Program-made: the position numbers and the translations under genes
From: Salinisphaera sp. G21_0
GTDB taxonomy: Bacteria > Pseudomonadota > Gammaproteobacteria > Pseudomonadales > Endozoicomonadaceae
Assembly (NCBI RefSeq): GCF_017744115.1
Contig: NZ_JAGHQW010000002.1
Location: 148,763 to 212,762, forward strand
DNA length: 64,000 bases
Direction of reading: 5' to 3'
Shown here: piece after piece, positions 61,201 through 64,000 of the stretch
Layout: each line of letters begins with the position of its first letter
Position numbering within the stretch: the first letter of the stretch is position 1
The notes under the pieces: model-generated
The model's input: the letters and a program-made list of their open reading frames with translations, nothing else
The model's database searches: none
What the model was told of the DNA's origin: nothing

Positions 61201-61694
61201 CCCGCAAAGTGACCGATGTGCGCAATTGGTTCCTGTTCAATGCCTCGGAACGCTACCGGGAAGATGACTCGGAAAAAGAGTTTTATTCCGATGCCGGTGG
61301 CAAATCCGGTGGCCAAAAGGAGAAACTGGCTTACACCATCCTGGCGGCAGCACTGGCCTACCAGCTGGGGCTGGAGTGGGGCGAAAACCACTCCCGCTCT
61401 TTCCGCTTTGTTATGATCGACGAAGCCTTTGGCCGGGGTTCTGACGAGTCCGCCCGCTACGGGCTGGAGCTGTTTCGCCGGTTGAACCTGCAATTATTGA
61501 TTGTCACCCCCCTGCAGAAGATTCATGTAATTGAAGATTATGTGAACTCTGTCCACTTTGTTCATAACCAGGGTGGGAACCACTCAATGCTACGTAACCT
61601 GACCATTGAACAATACCGACAGGAGAAACAGCAGGAACAGGAGCGCCTGCTGCAGGAAACCATAAGCCAGCACAGGGCAGAAGCCATTAGCTAA
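58275..61694 (+). CDS. jetC: Wadjet anti-plasmid system SMC-like ATPase JetC
   Basis: 1139 residues. MukB-like ATPase motor that extrudes plasmid DNA. Walker A G-D-I-G-S-G-K-S-T at 48-56, long coiled coils (about 290-480 and 640-930) around a hinge, ABC signature S-G-G-Q-K-E-K-L from 1011, and Walker B F-V-M-I-D-E-A-F with D1049/E1050. The start at 58275 gives M-Q-T-H-S-F-D-F inside the end of jetB; a longer in-frame reading from 58224 is not supported. All catalytic motifs are intact. Confidence 0.95.
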   Translation: MQTHSFDFSDSPKRAGFRLAALEVLNWGTFHKKIWVATPGGDNSLLTGDIGSGKSTLVDGLTTLLVPSQKITYNKAAGAETKERNLTSYVRGYYKSAKDDDTLSAKAVALRDHNSYSVLLARFVNEGFDQTITLAQVFWSRDNSNTPERFYLVARKPLAIAKHFSGFGSDIGDLKKKLKRKEHIKLFDSFSQYQAEFRRQMGIDNDQALELLYQTVSMKSVGNLTEFVRSHMLESTDAGEKVNELSRQFDNLNRAHEAVLKARQQIDRLAPMIDNCNQYESIESAIAALRQSREALYGFFADKKITLLTERIQRREQEQQKLESRLQELRLSIDDLRTTSRELERAIDQNGGQRLSELKTELERLGRERNRIAKACDDYQALCNILEFSQPADDDGFFHNRQQAETGLESLEKQQADLQNQQVEHRVEFQKLRSQHDELEAEIASLKSRQSNIPSRNLAIRQALSECLNLPESALPFAGELLQVREEDKHWEGAVERVLHNFALSLLVPDEHYQSVADYVDRTHLKGRLVYYRVRQPARATADTLDPRSLCRKVSIKTDSQFYSWLEQELSQRFDYICCDQLADFRREIRAITTAGQIKSGGSRHEKDDRYRIDDRSRFVLGWSNREKIFTLEATRKQLEADIQKSASAEIQFNQQINQLNQRQLDLKLLLKYTDFAEINWQPLAIQINSLEQEKQQLETGSDILRTLRQRLERCEAATGEKEQQERKLTRESGTAAEKLKQDHKLLKFSEQQLSELSETARESCFPTLAEMEKEALGDKKVTIENCDSSQSTMRSWLQNRLDSREKKSRELAARITGQMADYKNAYPQETREVDASMGSVAEFTAMLETLQGEDLPRHEQRFKQMLNEGTIHNMAMFQNWLDHQQQTIRDKIATINRSLAAIDYSDGTYIRLVADNHRDPEINQFKIDLRNCLGDTLSADNSDDAYAENKFLQVKTIVERFNGREGQSELDKRWTRKVTDVRNWFLFNASERYREDDSEKEFYSDAGGKSGGQKEKLAYTILAAALAYQLGLEWGENHSRSFRFVMIDEAFGRGSDESARYGLELFRRLNLQLLIVTPLQKIHVIEDYVNSVHFVHNQGGNHSMLRNLTIEQYRQEKQQEQERLLQETISQHRAEAIS

Positions 61695-62858
61695 ATGATT
61701 ACTCTCACCGAACTGCAGAAAAAATCCCTGCGCCCCTGGAGTTCCGGGGCGTTTCTGAGAAGTGTTTTGCAGGGAGAATCCCTGTTCCCGCTGGAAATCA
61801 CGTTTCGCAAACCGTCCGGTAAAGTGCTCAGCCAGGAGTTTGTCAAGGTTCGGGACTGGATAGCCCTGTTGCACAGCAATAGCAAAGCGGTAAAAGGCAG
61901 TGGTTATCGGCTGGATTATCGCAGCATCAACCATCAGCAGCTCGGTACCCAGCGCCTGCCCCAGCGCATTGTGTTTGAACACCGGGAAGACTGGCTGGGT
62001 TTTATCGGCAAGATCAAAGCCTTTCGCCAGTTTGATGAACTGGCGGGCACAACCAGACGACAGCTGCCAGAATTAATGCCCTGGCTGCAGGAAAAGCCGT
62101 TAAAAGCCCTGGAGTTGGTTGATAGCTGGCCCCGGTTACTGAAGGTCTGCCGATATTTTCAGTTGAACCCAAAACCGGGGCGTTATATCCGCCAGTTGGA
62201 TATTCAGGGAGTGGACAGCAAATTTATTGAAAATAACAAGGGTATTCTCTCGGAATTGCTGAGCCTGGCCCTGGAACCGGAGGATTTTGATGGGACCATT
62301 GCCGGTCTGGCAGAAAACGGTTTTGAACGCCGCTTTGGTTTACGGTTTGATGAGCCACTGGTGCGATACCGGTTATTGGATCATCCCGGCCCGGTGACGG
62401 ATATCACGGTTCCTGTCTCACAATTTATAGACCCGGGAACCAGCAAGGTGTTTATCACGGAAAACAAGGTCAATGGTCTTGCCTTTCCACCGGTACCGGA
62501 TGCCATTGTAATCTTTGGGCTGGGCTATGGTATTCAGTCACTGTCTTCCATTAGCTGGTTAAAGGGAAAAGAGATTACATATTGGGGCGATATTGACACC
62601 CACGGTTTTGCCATACTCTCCCGCCTGCGGCAGCATTTCCCGCAAGCCCGCTCCTTATTGATGGACCAGGCCACCCTGCAAGCGCATCTGGAACTTTGCA
62701 CGGAGGAGTTGGACAGTAAACGTTTTACCGGTGAACTGGCGGGACTTACCCCGGATGAATTGCCATTGTTTGCGGCACTGAAGGATAACACCTACGGGAA
62801 AAACCTGCGTCTTGAACAGGAACGTATCGGTTATGGTTGGCTGTTGGATGCCCTTTGA
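61695..62858 (+). CDS. jetD: Wadjet anti-plasmid system nuclease JetD (DUF3322/DUF2220, Toprim)
   Basis: 387 residues. Topoisomerase VI-A-like nuclease that cleaves the extruded plasmid. N-terminal DUF3322 part (about 1-185) and C-terminal DUF2220 Toprim with Glu256 (I-T-E-N-K-V) and D299-x-D301 (G-D-I-D-T-H-G-F), the expected metal ligands. ATG immediately follows the jetC stop. Completes a full type I JetABCD set with no broken gene. Confidence 0.95.
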   Translation: MITLTELQKKSLRPWSSGAFLRSVLQGESLFPLEITFRKPSGKVLSQEFVKVRDWIALLHSNSKAVKGSGYRLDYRSINHQQLGTQRLPQRIVFEHREDWLGFIGKIKAFRQFDELAGTTRRQLPELMPWLQEKPLKALELVDSWPRLLKVCRYFQLNPKPGRYIRQLDIQGVDSKFIENNKGILSELLSLALEPEDFDGTIAGLAENGFERRFGLRFDEPLVRYRLLDHPGPVTDITVPVSQFIDPGTSKVFITENKVNGLAFPPVPDAIVIFGLGYGIQSLSSISWLKGKEITYWGDIDTHGFAILSRLRQHFPQARSLLMDQATLQAHLELCTEELDSKRFTGELAGLTPDELPLFAALKDNTYGKNLRLEQERIGYGWLLDAL

Positions 62859-63153
62859 CCGTTGATAGCATTAGCAGCGAAAATCTACCGATTCACTCCG
62901 CTGTCATCCTGCACAGGACCCTTCCCACAGGGAGGTATATGCCCGGCAAGATAGTTCTCACTGCAAGGTGGGTTCAGTACATCCTATATGGAATAACAGC
63001 GGAGTAAAGTAACTGGTTTTCTGCAATGGATTCCTTAATGTCTAACCTAAGACGGGAGGCAAAAATCCAGAGTGCGGTCTTTCTTTTTGAACACATTCAA
63101 GTTCCAAGACCTGATGCTGGTTTCTGACCCCAAACCTTCTTTGTCCAGCTCAG
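62859..63153. other. 295-bp gap after the Wadjet operon
   Basis: No gene, no clear terminator and no attachment-site-like repeat were seen. It separates jetD from the convergent repeat protein gene. Confidence 0.4.
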
Positions 63154-63864
63154 TTACTCTATCACTCCGTCCCAGTCTGTACCGAGTTCATTTATTTCAT
63201 GAGGTGGTTCCTGCGTAGGAACACTCTGCCTGTTCATTCGTTCTCTGATTCCCTGAATACCCTGTGATACCGAGTTGACCGCAGTGCTTGCCAGTTCTTT
63301 ACCACGGGTCACTGGTTTCATCGCCAGCTCCTGACCACGCAACCCCTCCTGGTAACCGGTAATCCATTGATAGGTTGAATAGGCGGCAATCCCCAATCCG
63401 CCCGCTGCCAGAAGGGAACCTGAGGTAATTCCCAAGGTAGCGGCTGTTGACGCTGTAGCGGCATTGCTGCCGTCCACCGCCGGGGTGTCGGCAACCCTCC
63501 CTCCCTCGCCAACACTCCTCCGCTCGACGCCGTGGGGTGCATCCCAACCCTTGCTTTCGACCCTGCCGTCCACCGCCGGGGGGGCACCAGCACTCCTCCG
63601 CCCTACGCCGTGGGGTACATCCGAACCCTTGCCTTCGAAGCTGCTGTTCACCATCGTGGTGTTGGCAACCGTTCCACCATCGGCAATGGGTGTAGCGGTA
63701 TTTACCGGGCATGAATCACTGTACGACAAATCCAATGCATCCAGAAATTCTGTTCGCGAAGAGCAATTGGCTGTTAACACCCGTGGGTCTGCTTTTTGGC
63801 AAAGAAGCTGATCATTGGCGATAGATCCAATATTTACTTCAGTGCCATCGACATAGCTGTTCAC
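63154..63864 (-). CDS. Repeat-rich protein with C-terminal membrane segment, frame broken upstream at a G11 tract
   Basis: The intact frame codes for 236 residues from a GTG at 63864, but the repeat coding extends further upstream (V-A-N-T-T-A-V-N-S again before the GTG), so this is probably the C-terminal part of a longer protein running past the window edge. Middle section: two 26-27-residue near-repeats containing P-H-G-V-x-R-R-S. A hydrophobic segment (S-G-S-L-L-A-A-G-G-L-G-I-A-A-Y) near residue 150 is followed by a charged tail. No family recognised. With 11 G at 63901-63911 the upstream frame meets TGA at 63863-63861. Either phase-off, decayed, or a sequencing error. Confidence 0.6.
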   Translation of the reverse strand: MNSYVDGTEVNIGSIANDQLLCQKADPRVLTANCSSRTEFLDALDLSYSDSCPVNTATPIADGGTVANTTMVNSSFEGKGSDVPHGVGRRSAGAPPAVDGRVESKGWDAPHGVERRSVGEGGRVADTPAVDGSNAATASTAATLGITSGSLLAAGGLGIAAYSTYQWITGYQEGLRGQELAMKPVTRGKELASTAVNSVSQGIQGIRERMNRQSVPTQEPPHEINELGTDWDGVIE

Positions 63865-64000
63865 CGCCGTGGTGTTGGCAACCGTTCCATCATCAACCTG
63901 CCCCCCCCCCCGATGCCAGCGTATGCACCTTCACCCAAGGTTGTGACATGGCTGTTCACCGCCGTGGTGTTGGCAACCGTTCCTTCATCAACCTGCCCCC
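63643..64000 (-). repeat. Direct repeats of about 95 bp with poly-G tract
   Basis: A 33-base block (gctgttcaccgccgtggtgt then tggcaaccgttcc on the plus strand) is identical at 63856-63888 and 63951-63983, 95 bp apart, and recurs with two changes at 63643-63675. A run of 11 C follows the first block (63901-63911); another C-run begins at 63996 at the window edge after the second. Confidence 0.85.

Noticed and set aside
58746..61493. Two long minus-strand open frames antisense to jetC
   Set aside because: They are complementary shadows of the GC-rich, Gln/Leu-rich coiled-coil coding sequence; jetC has all motifs on the plus strand.

Overview
The window looks like the chromosome of a host-associated marine gammaproteobacterium. 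The housekeeping gene orders (aroQ-accB-accC-prmA, dusB-fis-purH-purD, gltBD, pilMNOPQ, ubiE-ubiJ-ubiB, tatABC with hisI/hisE) are those of Pseudomonas/Oceanospirillales-type genomes. Mixed in are type III secretion genes and eukaryotic-like ankyrin proteins, which together suggest an animal symbiont or pathogen such as the Endozoicomonadaceae. That assignment is inference; no rRNA gene is present to test it.

Layout. (1) 1-5390, minus strand: part of a type III secretion locus in the SPI-2-like order filament subunit - class II chaperone - large translocator - next secreted protein (cut by the window edge), preceded by a 646-residue protein with an Inc-like double hydrophobic segment. (2) 5583-23481: CBS-domain protein, ppa, dsbD, aroQ/accBC, prmA, a zinc-ribbon membrane protein, a secreted retropepsin-like protein, dusB-fis, purH, purD, a hybrid sensor kinase with a degenerate ATPase domain, hemE. 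(3) 23596-41314: gltBD, aroKB, pilMNOPQ, PBP1a, malic enzyme, rpmE. (4) 41764-52626: core genes (priA, rsmE, tatABC, hisE, hisI) interspersed with accessory ones: two ankyrin proteins whose C-termini resemble metazoan SOCS boxes, a small PPxY/Cys-rich protein, two MITE-like palindromes and a 14-bp tandem repeat. (5) 52749-55806: the ubiquinone genes ubiE-ubiJ-ubiB. (6) 56196-62858: a complete four-gene Wadjet (JetABCD) anti-plasmid system. (7) 63154-64000: a repeat-rich protein gene containing an 11-G tract that breaks the reading frame.

How the parts fit. The T3SS segment would supply a translocon, and the ankyrin/SOCS-like, PPxY/Cys-rich and Inc-like proteins are candidate substrates that act inside a eukaryotic host. 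The most notable observation is that two unrelated ankyrin proteins both end in an elongin-BC-box-like motif followed by I-R-x-x-L and an L-P-rich stretch, the layout of animal ASB (ankyrin + SOCS box) ubiquitin-ligase adaptors. Poly-G tracts in the translocator gene and in the edge gene suggest phase variation. No tRNA, rRNA, CRISPR array or intact transposase was seen.
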